Positions 7,232-15,715 of a stretch of 64,000 nucleotides of DNA are shown here, piece by piece. The DNA comes from an uncultured Corynebacterium sp. GTDB lineage: Bacteria; Actinomycetota; Actinomycetes; Mycobacteriales; Mycobacteriaceae. The stretch is from the NCBI RefSeq assembly GCF_943914615.1, contig NZ_CALUCS010000007.1, positions 1 to 64,000 on the forward strand. The letters are read 5' to 3'. Every line of letters starts with the position of its first letter. Position 1 is the stretch's first letter. The notes under the pieces are model-generated. The model saw only the letters and a list, made by a program, of their open reading frames with translations. It searched no databases and had not been told where the DNA came from. The translations under genes and the position numbers were made by a program.

Positions 7232-8722
7232 CTACTGCTGGGTGCTTCGGCGAGCTGCGTAGAAACCGCCACCGATAATTGCCAAACCAGCCAGAACGAT
7301 GGCCCAGAAGCCTGCGCCACCGGTGTTCGGCAGGTGGTTTTCGTCGGTGTAGTTCTTGATGTTGGCGGTGTACTCGATTGCCTTGGCCGGCACACCCTTA
7401 TCATCGACATCGCCCTTGTTCAGCTCGAAGTGCTCAAGCGCATCGTTGGCCACGTAGCCTTCAGGTGCCTTGGTCTCCTGCAAGCAGTAGTTGGTCTCCG
7501 AGTCGGCCTGGTTGTTGGCGAAGTCGGTAACGTGCACGCCCTCGATGGTGACAGTGCCCTGGTCGTTGGTGGTCCACGTATCCTTACCCTGGACCTTCAG
7601 CGGCTCGGTGCCCTCCTTCTGCTTCCAGGCCCCGTTACCTTCGTCGACACACTGCACCAACTGGAACTCTGCACCCTTCAGCTTCTTGTTCTCATCGTTG
7701 CCGTCGGTCTTGTTGATGGTGACCTTGCCCCAGTAGGTGTGAACCTTATCCGACGTCTTCTCTGTGTCGTGGTCGGAAGAGCCGTTATTGGTGATCAGCG
7801 TTGCGTCGTTGGGAACGTGCTGGATGAAGCCGTCGGTCTTGGTCGTGATGGTGGTGAACACGAGGTCGGTGGACTTCAGCTTGTTGCGGCCAGTTTCGGT
7901 GAATTCGACCTTAATCTCCTGGCCGTTCTTTACCAACTCGTAGTCGGTATCCGCCACCAGTTCTTGAGCGCTGTCAGCGGCCGCTCCGTACTTCACCTTG
8001 ACAGTAGCGTTTGCAGCGTCCAGGTTCTGATCAAGCTTATCCTTGACGATGTACTTGCTCAGCGTGGAATTCTTAGCAACAGCCGGAACACCCGTGGTGA
8101 TCGTGTACTTGTAGTCCTGGCCTGCCTGTGCGTTCCGGTCCTCAACTTCCTTGGTGATTGTCACCTCGGAGTTCTTCGGGTACGCGTGAACGTCATAGAT
8201 CCAGCCCTTGCCCTCCGGCTTGGTCATCGGCACATACACCAGGAACGGAGCGCCGGGCACCAGACCCGAATTAGCCGGGACTCCGGTTTCGGTGACCTTG
8301 TAGAGGCCCTTTCGCAAGCCATCGAACTTCAGGGTGCCATCTTCGCCGGTGGTGCCTTCCTTGGAGTACGCACCGTCGCCTTTCCAGGCCTTAGCTTCGG
8401 AAGGATTGGTAATCTTGCGTGCCTTTTCCCAGTCGCCGCTGTTGTTCAGTGGCTGAACCAGCTCAATCTTGTACTTGACACCCTCGGCTGGTTTACCAGA
8501 AGGGTTCGTAATCGCGGTTCCGTCGCCCTGCTCGCCCTCAGCGCCGATGCGCTTGTGCAGGGTAAGGGAAAGTCGCTGGTCGTTGTCGATGGTGCTGACG
8601 GCCTGCGCCTGTGCGGTCGGGGCCTCGTAGACTACTTCGGCGCCGACGGTGCCGGCAGCCAGTGCGATAGCGAATGCAGCGGACAGCGCGCCTACGCGCT
8701 TGCCGACAGTTGCGTTAGACAT
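7232..8722 (-). CDS. Major (shaft) pilin, SpaA/SpaD-like
   Basis: A 496-aa secreted pilin. It has a signal peptide ending near AQAQA, then the pilin motif WIYDVHAYPK around residues 175-185, whose lysine is the likely polymerisation residue. Cna-type Ig-like domains follow, and an E-box CLQETKAPEGYV near residue 430 fits an internal isopeptide bond. The C-terminal sorting signal is LPNTG, then a hydrophobic stretch and RRSTQQ. AGAAAGGA precedes the ATG. A 247-nt untranslated gap separates it from the tip gene, enough for its own promoter or a processing site raising shaft over tip expression. I see no strong hairpin in that gap. Confidence 0.92.
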   Translation of the reverse strand: MSNATVGKRVGALSAAFAIALAAGTVGAEVVYEAPTAQAQAVSTIDNDQRLSLTLHKRIGAEGEQGDGTAITNPSGKPAEGVKYKIELVQPLNNSGDWEKARKITNPSEAKAWKGDGAYSKEGTTGEDGTLKFDGLRKGLYKVTETGVPANSGLVPGAPFLVYVPMTKPEGKGWIYDVHAYPKNSEVTITKEVEDRNAQAGQDYKYTITTGVPAVAKNSTLSKYIVKDKLDQNLDAANATVKVKYGAAADSAQELVADTDYELVKNGQEIKVEFTETGRNKLKSTDLVFTTITTKTDGFIQHVPNDATLITNNGSSDHDTEKTSDKVHTYWGKVTINKTDGNDENKKLKGAEFQLVQCVDEGNGAWKQKEGTEPLKVQGKDTWTTNDQGTVTIEGVHVTDFANNQADSETNYCLQETKAPEGYVANDALEHFELNKGDVDDKGVPAKAIEYTANIKNYTDENHLPNTGGAGFWAIVLAGLAIIGGGFYAARRSTQQ

Positions 8723-8969
8723 GAAAGTCCTTCTTTCTTACAAGTGAATGAGTAGTGGAAGTTGATCCGAGTGGTCGAGGGCACATGGTTGGCAATACTC
8801 GTGGCGAGCTACTTGCGGTGAACACTGCGCGCCGTCGTAACGGATCCTTGTGTGAGCAATGTGGCTTCTTGGCTTCAGGTCATCGTGCCCACCCGGGTCC
8901 ATCTCGGCACCGGCCTGGGGTACTGGGTTGAAACATTGTTCTCCTCTTTAGAAGTTGTGCACGTCAGGG

Positions 8970-11900
8970 TTAGTTCAGTCGTCGGCGTATGCCCATGGCT
9001 CCTGTGGCTGCGATGAGAAGCCCCGCGAGAATGGGGAGCATCACACCGTCGCCACCGGTCTTTGGCATCACGCCCTGGTGCACATTGGCCACCTGCAGCC
9101 ATGCACCATCTGGATAGTCCTGTGGCAGGTCACTCGGCTTAGACGCAGCAAACAGTGCGTTCTGCTGGTCCGACTCCACGATCGTCTTGCCGTTGGCATC
9201 TCGTTTGATGCTGATTTTCACCGGGGTAGGCAAGAGCTGATAGCCGTCCGGCGACTTCGTCTCCAACAAGTAGTAGGTTCCGTAGTCCAGCTCAGTCCAG
9301 AGGTACTTTCCATCCTCTGTGACCTTGAGGTCGGCAATTTTGTTCGCCGCCGGTCCCGTAGGGTCTTGGTCGTAGATCGCGAACTGCGCCCCGTATTTAT
9401 CGCCGTCGCGCGCGGGGATAGTCGTGATGTTTCCTGCGGAGTCCGAATCGACCTTCCATAGGTAGAAACGGGTCTTATCGGGTCCGGGATAGCACCCCTC
9501 GTCTTCGAGGTCGCCCATCTTCACGCTATTGGCGAAGCCGCCGCGCTCTGCACTGCACGCTGGTATGCCCGCACCGTCACCGGGTGTGACGCCACCTTCT
9601 CCGCCTCCGGCCGATTCAGTTCGAGCTTTATCGTATTCTGCCTTATCAAGGGTGAACTTCAGTTTGACTCGGTACCGATGAGTGCCGTCGCCATTCTTGG
9701 TAGCCTGCCGTCCAACTGCGTCGATGGTGCGCTTTTCCCAAATTTCTGGGGAGTCCCCGGTATCTATTCGGTCACAGTTGCCTAGCCGGAAGCTTCCCGT
9801 TTGCAGCACGTCGGGCTTTACCACGCACGAAGGCGTGCTTCCTGGTTGCTTGTCCTTGGACGTGTATTCATCAGTGAAGTACACCTCCGCACCGGTGAGC
9901 TTCGCCCCCTTGGGCAGTTTCGGGGTATCGGTGGGCACCGGGTAAACGTATTCGTTAAGGTCATCAAAGCTCTTGACCGTCACGTCATAGGCAGCAGTGT
10001 ACGTAACGTTGCCTTGGCCATCCGTATCGGAGTCGATGTCGTCGAAGCCGACCTTCCCGTCACCGTTGGTGTCGATGGCAGTCTTGCTCAATGCACCTGG
10101 ACAGGAATCGTAAGCAGTATCGTTCGTCGGATCTTCGTCTTTGTCATGGTTAATCACAGACGCCGTGTTCGGACGACATTCCGCACCGGACTTCAACGTC
10201 GCGCCAATAATGACGGTCGCCTTACCTCCGGCAGGCATGGGTCCGAAGAAGTAGGCTTTTGTCATCTCACCCGTTTCGGGATTCGTGGTGGCAGGTTGAG
10301 TGTGGACATTCCCACCGTCGTACCCCTCGTAAACAATCTGGTTGTATTCCACGAGGTCTTCGTAGGTTGCCGGCAGAATGTCGTACAAGGTGAAACCTGA
10401 CGAAGCACCCTCTCCGATGTTCTCAACCTCCAGCGCCCAATACTTCTTGTCCCTGGGCAAGCCGGCAGCATAGACCCGTTCCAGGCGGGGATCTCCTGGC
10501 TCCAAAGTAGTTTTCCTTGCCTTAAGGTCCGAAGGGATCTGCACCCCGGGGTTACTCGTTGCATCGGTGTTGTAGGAAGCAGGAAGGTTCGACAGCCGAG
10601 AGACCAGCTGGAAGTGTGGACTTTCTCCGGATGGGTCGAACACTCTGATCTGCATACCCACCTGGTCGGCAGTACTGCCACCGGTACCGAAGCCGAGGTT
10701 GCCGTTGCCGTATAGCCAGGCTTTACCCCAGACTTTATCCGCAATCGCTGTATTACCGGACGGGTCTTGAAGCTGATTCGCCGGGATAGTCCACGTTTTC
10801 CGTTCGCCCGTATCCATGTTGATGCGCTCAAACATGACGGCTGTCCTTGGGTTCGCCCCGTCTTGCTGCATGCGGGCGGGACTCACCAGACCCCAGAGGT
10901 ACTGTGGGGCACTGGGGAGAACAACATGATCCTCTGCTCCAGCTTGGAAAGGTACGTTGTATCGATCGCGGGCAATCTCGCCACGTGGATTCTTCGCACC
11001 TACCGCTGGCAGGGGAATCTTATACAGCTGTCGGGTACCGGATGTTGCGGTGTTGCCCACCCACATCACTTCGTTCAATCCACGTAGGTCAAAGGTGCCG
11101 GTGTTGATTTGATCCAGGTCGTTTGGATTTCCGCTGGTCGCCTTTTGAAAAAGGGTCGCGCCCTGAGCATTCTTGATCAGCCCGAGGTCGTACACCTCAC
11201 CCGTGGCCGGGTTGATCTGCAGAAGATGCCCTGCGGGGTAGCATTCCTGGAGGCTCGAATTGTGGTTCTTCTGGCTTATGGCGTAGATCCAGTTGTCCTT
11301 TGTGTTGTAGGACAGCGCGTTGTACACCCAGTTGGAGGGCTTGCCGATGGGGGTAAAAGTACTGCTACCCTCGATCTGCAGGTTGAGCTGTGTGCTCGTG
11401 TTTCCCGCCTGGCTACCATTCTGCGTGGCCGACACGTAAACAGCCGTGCCCTTATTGAGTTCGTTCTGGGTGAGCTCTCGGGGAGGTTTACGGGTTGTCG
11501 CCTCCTCACACTTACACGGCACGGACACAATGCCATAAACCTTGACCGAGTAATCGTTACCGTTTGTCGTCGGCGCGTTCGTCAACACCTGTAGGATATT
11601 TCCTGGCCAAGTATTGAATCCCGTCCCTGTACCTTTAAGGTCAAAAGAGACGGAATTTACCTTCCCTGCGCTATTACGACCTTGCACCGTAATACCGGTG
11701 GTTTGCACAGCCTTACCGTTGGTGCCGATCCGACCGCCTCCGGGCGGTGGCGTGGTAGACGGGTTGTATTCAACCCCGTTGCTGGTCTCCTTCTTGGTAA
11801 CAAAGAACCCACCTAGATCCCCATTTAAGGACCTTGTAGCGCTAATTTCTACCCGGGTCAGCGGCAGATCCACACCCCGCGTACCACTCTTGATGTTAAT

Positions 11901-12200
11901 GCGGAACCTCTTGGCGTTGCTCTTGTCGGTAACTGCAACTTGCTTTAGATCTTCGTCAGCCTTCGCATCCGAAAGAGGTGAGTAGAGCTGCGTATCTAGC
12001 AGTTGCTCTTCTTTACAGTTTCCCGTTGGAGTCTGCGCCTGCGCCGGAGGAACATTTATTCCTCCAATGGCTCCCGCGATGGTCACGAGTGCACCCAGCA
12101 GGGCAGCAACGGTTAGAAGAGAGATGCATGCCCGTCTAAGCGCCGCCCCGTGGCGATCTTCGGCCAACTTAAGGTTTTCACCGGTTAATACGCGAGCCAT
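8970..12200 (-). CDS. Large tip pilin / adhesin
   Basis: A 1076-aa secreted surface protein, first gene of the pilus operon. The signal peptide spans roughly residues 25-55 (AALLGALVTIAGAIGG...AQA). The N-terminal half resembles the propeller-like adhesin portion of corynebacterial tip proteins (SYNTKDNWIYAISQ repeats). An EF-hand/dockerin-like loop, DTNGDGKVGFDD, lies near residue 707. A Cna-B domain with E-box YYLLETKSPDGYQ lies near residue 1000. The sorting signal is MPKTG, then a membrane span and RRRLN. I see no von Willebrand A domain. GGAAAAGGG precedes the ATG. Confidence 0.85.
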   Translation of the reverse strand: MARVLTGENLKLAEDRHGAALRRACISLLTVAALLGALVTIAGAIGGINVPPAQAQTPTGNCKEEQLLDTQLYSPLSDAKADEDLKQVAVTDKSNAKRFRINIKSGTRGVDLPLTRVEISATRSLNGDLGGFFVTKKETSNGVEYNPSTTPPPGGGRIGTNGKAVQTTGITVQGRNSAGKVNSVSFDLKGTGTGFNTWPGNILQVLTNAPTTNGNDYSVKVYGIVSVPCKCEEATTRKPPRELTQNELNKGTAVYVSATQNGSQAGNTSTQLNLQIEGSSTFTPIGKPSNWVYNALSYNTKDNWIYAISQKNHNSSLQECYPAGHLLQINPATGEVYDLGLIKNAQGATLFQKATSGNPNDLDQINTGTFDLRGLNEVMWVGNTATSGTRQLYKIPLPAVGAKNPRGEIARDRYNVPFQAGAEDHVVLPSAPQYLWGLVSPARMQQDGANPRTAVMFERINMDTGERKTWTIPANQLQDPSGNTAIADKVWGKAWLYGNGNLGFGTGGSTADQVGMQIRVFDPSGESPHFQLVSRLSNLPASYNTDATSNPGVQIPSDLKARKTTLEPGDPRLERVYAAGLPRDKKYWALEVENIGEGASSGFTLYDILPATYEDLVEYNQIVYEGYDGGNVHTQPATTNPETGEMTKAYFFGPMPAGGKATVIIGATLKSGAECRPNTASVINHDKDEDPTNDTAYDSCPGALSKTAIDTNGDGKVGFDDIDSDTDGQGNVTYTAAYDVTVKSFDDLNEYVYPVPTDTPKLPKGAKLTGAEVYFTDEYTSKDKQPGSTPSCVVKPDVLQTGSFRLGNCDRIDTGDSPEIWEKRTIDAVGRQATKNGDGTHRYRVKLKFTLDKAEYDKARTESAGGGEGGVTPGDGAGIPACSAERGGFANSVKMGDLEDEGCYPGPDKTRFYLWKVDSDSAGNITTIPARDGDKYGAQFAIYDQDPTGPAANKIADLKVTEDGKYLWTELDYGTYYLLETKSPDGYQLLPTPVKISIKRDANGKTIVESDQQNALFAASKPSDLPQDYPDGAWLQVANVHQGVMPKTGGDGVMLPILAGLLIAATGAMGIRRRLN

Positions 12201-12438
12201 TACCCTTTTCCATCCTTAGATCCGTTCTTCGACCTCAGCTGTTGAGCCTTGCCTAAAAAACGGATACCCATTCCTTCTTAGCGAGATGAAAGTTAAGCCT
12301 TCAAGTTCACACCCAATGTGGATAAGAATACGGTCTTCACAGGTGCTGCTCAACTTGTAGAAAGCTGATTTAGGCTACTCTTACTCGAACCTTCACTTCG
12401 AATTCACCGGACAGCACTGGCGCCCTTCCGGCACCGCT

Positions 12439-12954
12439 CTAAACCCCACCGGCGAAGCCCAACTGGCGCCACGCCTCGTAGGCCGCCACCGCCGCCGCGT
12501 TCGATAGGTTCATGGATCGCCTCCCCGGCAGCATCGGGATGCGCACCTTCGCCGTCACCCGTGGATCGGCCAACACCTCGTCGGCCAGGCCAGTCGGCTC
12601 CGGGCCAAAGAGCAGCGCGTCACCCGGCCGGTAGTCCACCTCCGTGAACCACGTGCCCGTCTGTGCTGTGAATGCGAACACCCGCCCCGAGCCGCGAGCC
12701 CGATCAGTCACGTGAGCCAGCGCCTCATCAATCCCCTCGTGGACATGCACGTCCGCCAGCTCGTGATAATCCAGCCCCGCCCGGCGCACATGCTTGTCGT
12801 CGAACTTGAAGGCCAGTGGTCCGGCGAGGTGCAGTGAAGCCCCTGTACCTGCACACATGCGGATCGCGTTGCCCGTGTTCGGGGGGATCTCCGGGCGGTC
12901 AAACACTACGTGCAGTGGAGGATTCACACCCGCAAACTGGTTTTCTGACATCAT
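12439..12954 (-). CDS. trmL: SPOUT tRNA (cytidine/uridine-34-2'-O)-methyltransferase, TrmL-like
   Basis: A 171-aa SPOUT-fold methyltransferase expected to 2'-O-methylate the wobble nucleotide of leucine tRNAs. Diagnostic segments are PEIPPNTGNAIRMCAGTGA at the N-terminus, LLFGPEPTGL in the middle and the knot motif IPMLPGRRSMNLSNAAAVAAYEAWRQ at the C-terminus. Size is typical of TrmL. It is divergent from the next gene with only 30 nt between starts. The exact tRNA substrate is inferred from the family. Confidence 0.88.
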   Translation of the reverse strand: MMSENQFAGVNPPLHVVFDRPEIPPNTGNAIRMCAGTGASLHLAGPLAFKFDDKHVRRAGLDYHELADVHVHEGIDEALAHVTDRARGSGRVFAFTAQTGTWFTEVDYRPGDALLFGPEPTGLADEVLADPRVTAKVRIPMLPGRRSMNLSNAAAVAAYEAWRQLGFAGGV

Positions 12955-12984
12955 TCCCCCAATCTAACCGGTACAAATGTAGCC

Positions 12985-14268
12985 ATGAGCAACTCCCCCT
13001 CCCGCAGCTTCGACATCACCCTGATGGGTGCCACCGGTTTCGTCGGCGCGCTGACCGCCGGCTACCTGGCGGCCAACGCCCCCGCCGACGTGCGCATCGC
13101 CCTGGCGGGCCGGAACCAGACCAAGCTGGAGGCCCTGCGCGAGCAGCTGGCTGCAAAGCACCCTCGGGCCAAGGAATTCCCACTGGTCATCGCCGATTCC
13201 AGCGACAATCGCTCCCTGGAGAAGCTAGTCCGCGATACCCGTGTGGTTATCTCCACCGTCGGCCCCTATTACCGCTATGGGTTCCCCCTGGTCCGCGAAT
13301 GCGCCACCCACGGCACGCATTACGTCGACCTCGCCGGAGAGCCCCTCTTCATGCGCGAATCCGCTGATTCCTACCACGACCGCGCCACCGCCAGCGGAGC
13401 GCGCATCGTCCACGCCTGCGGCTTCGATTCCGTTCCGAGTGACCTGGGAATGCTGCTGCTGGGACAGAGGGCGTCCGAAAATAAAGACAGCCTCAAGTCC
13501 GCCACCATGATCGTGAAGATGAAGGGCGGGCTCTCCGGCGGCACGGTCGACTCGATGCGCGAGCAATTCGCCGCCGCCAAAGGCAGCCCGGAGAAAAAGC
13601 GGATGCTGGCCGATCCGTACACCCTCTCCCCTGACCGCGCCAACGAGCCGGAGCTGGGCAAACAGCCGGACTTCGGTGTGGTGCGGGAAAGCGACATCGG
13701 GGGTGCAAGCGCCAGCAATAGCAGCGAGGACGTCTGGGCCGGTCCGTTCATCATGGCGAGCTCCAACACGCGCGTGGTGCGCCGCTCGAACGCACTGCTC
13801 GGCTACGAGTACGGCGACAAGCTGCGCTACAGCGAATACCAGTACACCGGCAAGGGGCTGAAGGGCCGCATGCGTGCCTTCACCATGGGCGCGGTGCTCG
13901 GCACGGCAGTGACGGCGCTGAACCAGGACAAGCTGCGCACGTTCCTCTCCCGTTGGGTGCCGGAGCCCGGCGAGGGCCCGTCTGAGGCCGAACGCGATGC
14001 CGGTTTCTTCCGCACTAAGCATTTCGGCGTGGGCACGAGCGGGGCCACCTACACCCAAACCATCAGTCTGGACGCCGACCCGGGGTATAAGGGCACGTCC
14101 CTGATGCTTAGCGAAGCTGCGCTCACCCTTGTTCTTTGTGACGCCGAACTGCCGACAGGCTCCGCATACCAAGGGAAAACCGGCGGCGGAGTGCTCACTC
14201 CGGCCACCGGCCTGGGAACGCCCTACGTGCGCCGCCTCAGCGACGCGGGCATGAAGTTCAGCGACTAG
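12985..14268 (+). CDS. Saccharopine-dehydrogenase-like / trans-acting enoyl-reductase family protein
   Basis: A 427-aa protein with an N-terminal Rossmann motif GATGFVGALTAGYLA. The next part (VISTVGPYYRYGFPLVRECATHGTHYVDLAGE) is characteristic of the family that includes mycobacterial Rv2449c and Rv2953 (trans-acting enoyl reductase for phthiocerol lipids). Corynebacteria lack phthiocerol, so the substrate is unknown; a lipid role is only inference. The late KGTSLMLSEAALTLVLC segment is also family-typical. Its TAG overlaps the CTA stop of the lactate dehydrogenase gene opposite. Confidence 0.8.
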   Translation: MSNSPSRSFDITLMGATGFVGALTAGYLAANAPADVRIALAGRNQTKLEALREQLAAKHPRAKEFPLVIADSSDNRSLEKLVRDTRVVISTVGPYYRYGFPLVRECATHGTHYVDLAGEPLFMRESADSYHDRATASGARIVHACGFDSVPSDLGMLLLGQRASENKDSLKSATMIVKMKGGLSGGTVDSMREQFAAAKGSPEKKRMLADPYTLSPDRANEPELGKQPDFGVVRESDIGGASASNSSEDVWAGPFIMASSNTRVVRRSNALLGYEYGDKLRYSEYQYTGKGLKGRMRAFTMGAVLGTAVTALNQDKLRTFLSRWVPEPGEGPSEAERDAGFFRTKHFGVGTSGATYTQTISLDADPGYKGTSLMLSEAALTLVLCDAELPTGSAYQGKTGGGVLTPATGLGTPYVRRLSDAGMKFSD

Positions 14269-15542
14269 CTGAACAGGTTCTGCTCGTCCTCGGGCACACC
14301 GTTCACCTGGTTTAGGTTCAGGGTGTTGAGCTGGGTGACGTGCTCCGGGGTCAGCTCGTCCAGGGAGGAAACCTGCAGCAGGCGCATGGTGCGGCGCACC
14401 TCGCTGGCCAGGATCTCGATGGCGCGGTTCACGCCTGCCTCGCCGCCGGCCATCAGGCCGTAGAGGTATGCGCGACCGATCAGGGTGAACTTCGCGCCCT
14501 TGGCGATAGCGGCGACGATGTCCGCGCCATTCATAATGCCGGTATCCATAGCCACGTCCACATCGTTTCCGACCTCGCGGGCAACCTCCGGCAGCAGCTG
14601 GAAAGGCACCGGCGCGCGATCCAACTGACGGCCGCCGTGGTTAGACAGGATGATGCCATCGACGCCCAGGTCGGCCAGCTTCTTGGAATCCGGCAGATTC
14701 TGCACGCCCTTGACGACCAGCTTGCCGGGCCACATCTCGCGGATAGTCTTCAGATCCTCAAACTTGATGGAGGGATCCATAGCGGAGTCCAACAATTCGC
14801 CAACTGTTCCGCCGGTGCTGGTCAGGGAAGCGAACTCCAGCGGCGGGGTGGTCAGGAAGTCCCACCACCACCAGGGGCGCGGGATAGCGTTGACAACGGT
14901 TCCCAGGGAGATCTCCGGTGGGATGGAAAAACCGTTGCGGGCGTCACGCAGGCGGTTACCGGCGACGGGCGTATCCACGGTGAACAGCAGGGTATCGAAG
15001 CCGGCCTTGGCCGCGCGCTCCACCAGTCCGTAGGAGATCTCGCGCTCCTTCATCACGTACAGCTGGAACCAGTTGCGACCATTCGGGTTGGCCTTCTGCA
15101 CGTCCTCAATGCTGGTGGTGCCCAGGGTGGACAGGCAGAACGGGATGCCCGCAGCCCCCGCAGCGCTCGCGCCCGCGAGCTCACCTTCGGTCTGCATCAG
15201 GCGGGTAAAGCCAGTCGGAGCGATGCCGAACGGCAGGGAGGACTTGCCGCCGAAAATCTCCGCGGTGGTGTCCACATTGGATACGTCGTTCAGGATCGAC
15301 GGGTGGAACTCCACGTCGCGGAAGGCCTGGCGGGCGCGGTTCATCGAGATTTCTTCGTCGGCGGCGCCATCGGTGTAGTCGAATGCTGCGGCCGGGGTGC
15401 GGCGCTTAGCGATGGCGCGCAGATCCCAGATGGTCTGTGCATCGTTGAGGCGGCGAGCCTTGAAATCCAGGGTGGGCTTCTTAAACTTCAGCAGGTCGAA
15501 AATCTCAACGGGGTTCGGGATCTGGCGTTTCTGGTGTGCCAT
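14265..15542 (-). CDS. lldD: Quinone-dependent L-lactate dehydrogenase (FMN)
   Basis: A 425-aa FMN enzyme of the alpha-hydroxy-acid oxidase family, oxidising L-lactate to pyruvate and passing electrons to quinone. FMN/substrate motifs are ATDFTDG-like AFDYTDGAADEEIS near the N-terminus, the LSNHGGRQLDRAP motif with the catalytic His and Arg, and AMDTGIMNGADIVAAIAKGAKF near the C-terminus. I start at the ATG at 15542 (MAHQKRQIPNP), which has AGGAG 9 nt upstream. The frame stays open to 16016, but that part overlaps the next gene and has no family similarity. Confidence 0.92.
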   Translation of the reverse strand: MAHQKRQIPNPVEIFDLLKFKKPTLDFKARRLNDAQTIWDLRAIAKRRTPAAAFDYTDGAADEEISMNRARQAFRDVEFHPSILNDVSNVDTTAEIFGGKSSLPFGIAPTGFTRLMQTEGELAGASAAGAAGIPFCLSTLGTTSIEDVQKANPNGRNWFQLYVMKEREISYGLVERAAKAGFDTLLFTVDTPVAGNRLRDARNGFSIPPEISLGTVVNAIPRPWWWWDFLTTPPLEFASLTSTGGTVGELLDSAMDPSIKFEDLKTIREMWPGKLVVKGVQNLPDSKKLADLGVDGIILSNHGGRQLDRAPVPFQLLPEVAREVGNDVDVAMDTGIMNGADIVAAIAKGAKFTLIGRAYLYGLMAGGEAGVNRAIEILASEVRRTMRLLQVSSLDELTPEHVTQLNTLNLNQVNGVPEDEQNLFS

Positions 15543-15715
15543 GGGATAATCGCTCTCCTCACAGAGTGTCTTCGCAGCTCTTTCGCGCGAAATAGCGTGG
15601 TTTTTGTAGGTCGCCGTTTGGAGGCCAACAATTCCACGATAGAACGCTTCCCCGAGCTTCGCTGTCTGGGTGTGCTGCAGCACTTCCCCTTGGTGCAGCG
15701 ACTTCAACTTCCCCC

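Noticed and set aside
7334..8755. 473-aa plus-strand frame opposite the major pilin
   Set aside because: The minus strand encodes a pilin with signal peptide, pilin motif, E-box and LPNTG. The plus frame has no recognisable features.
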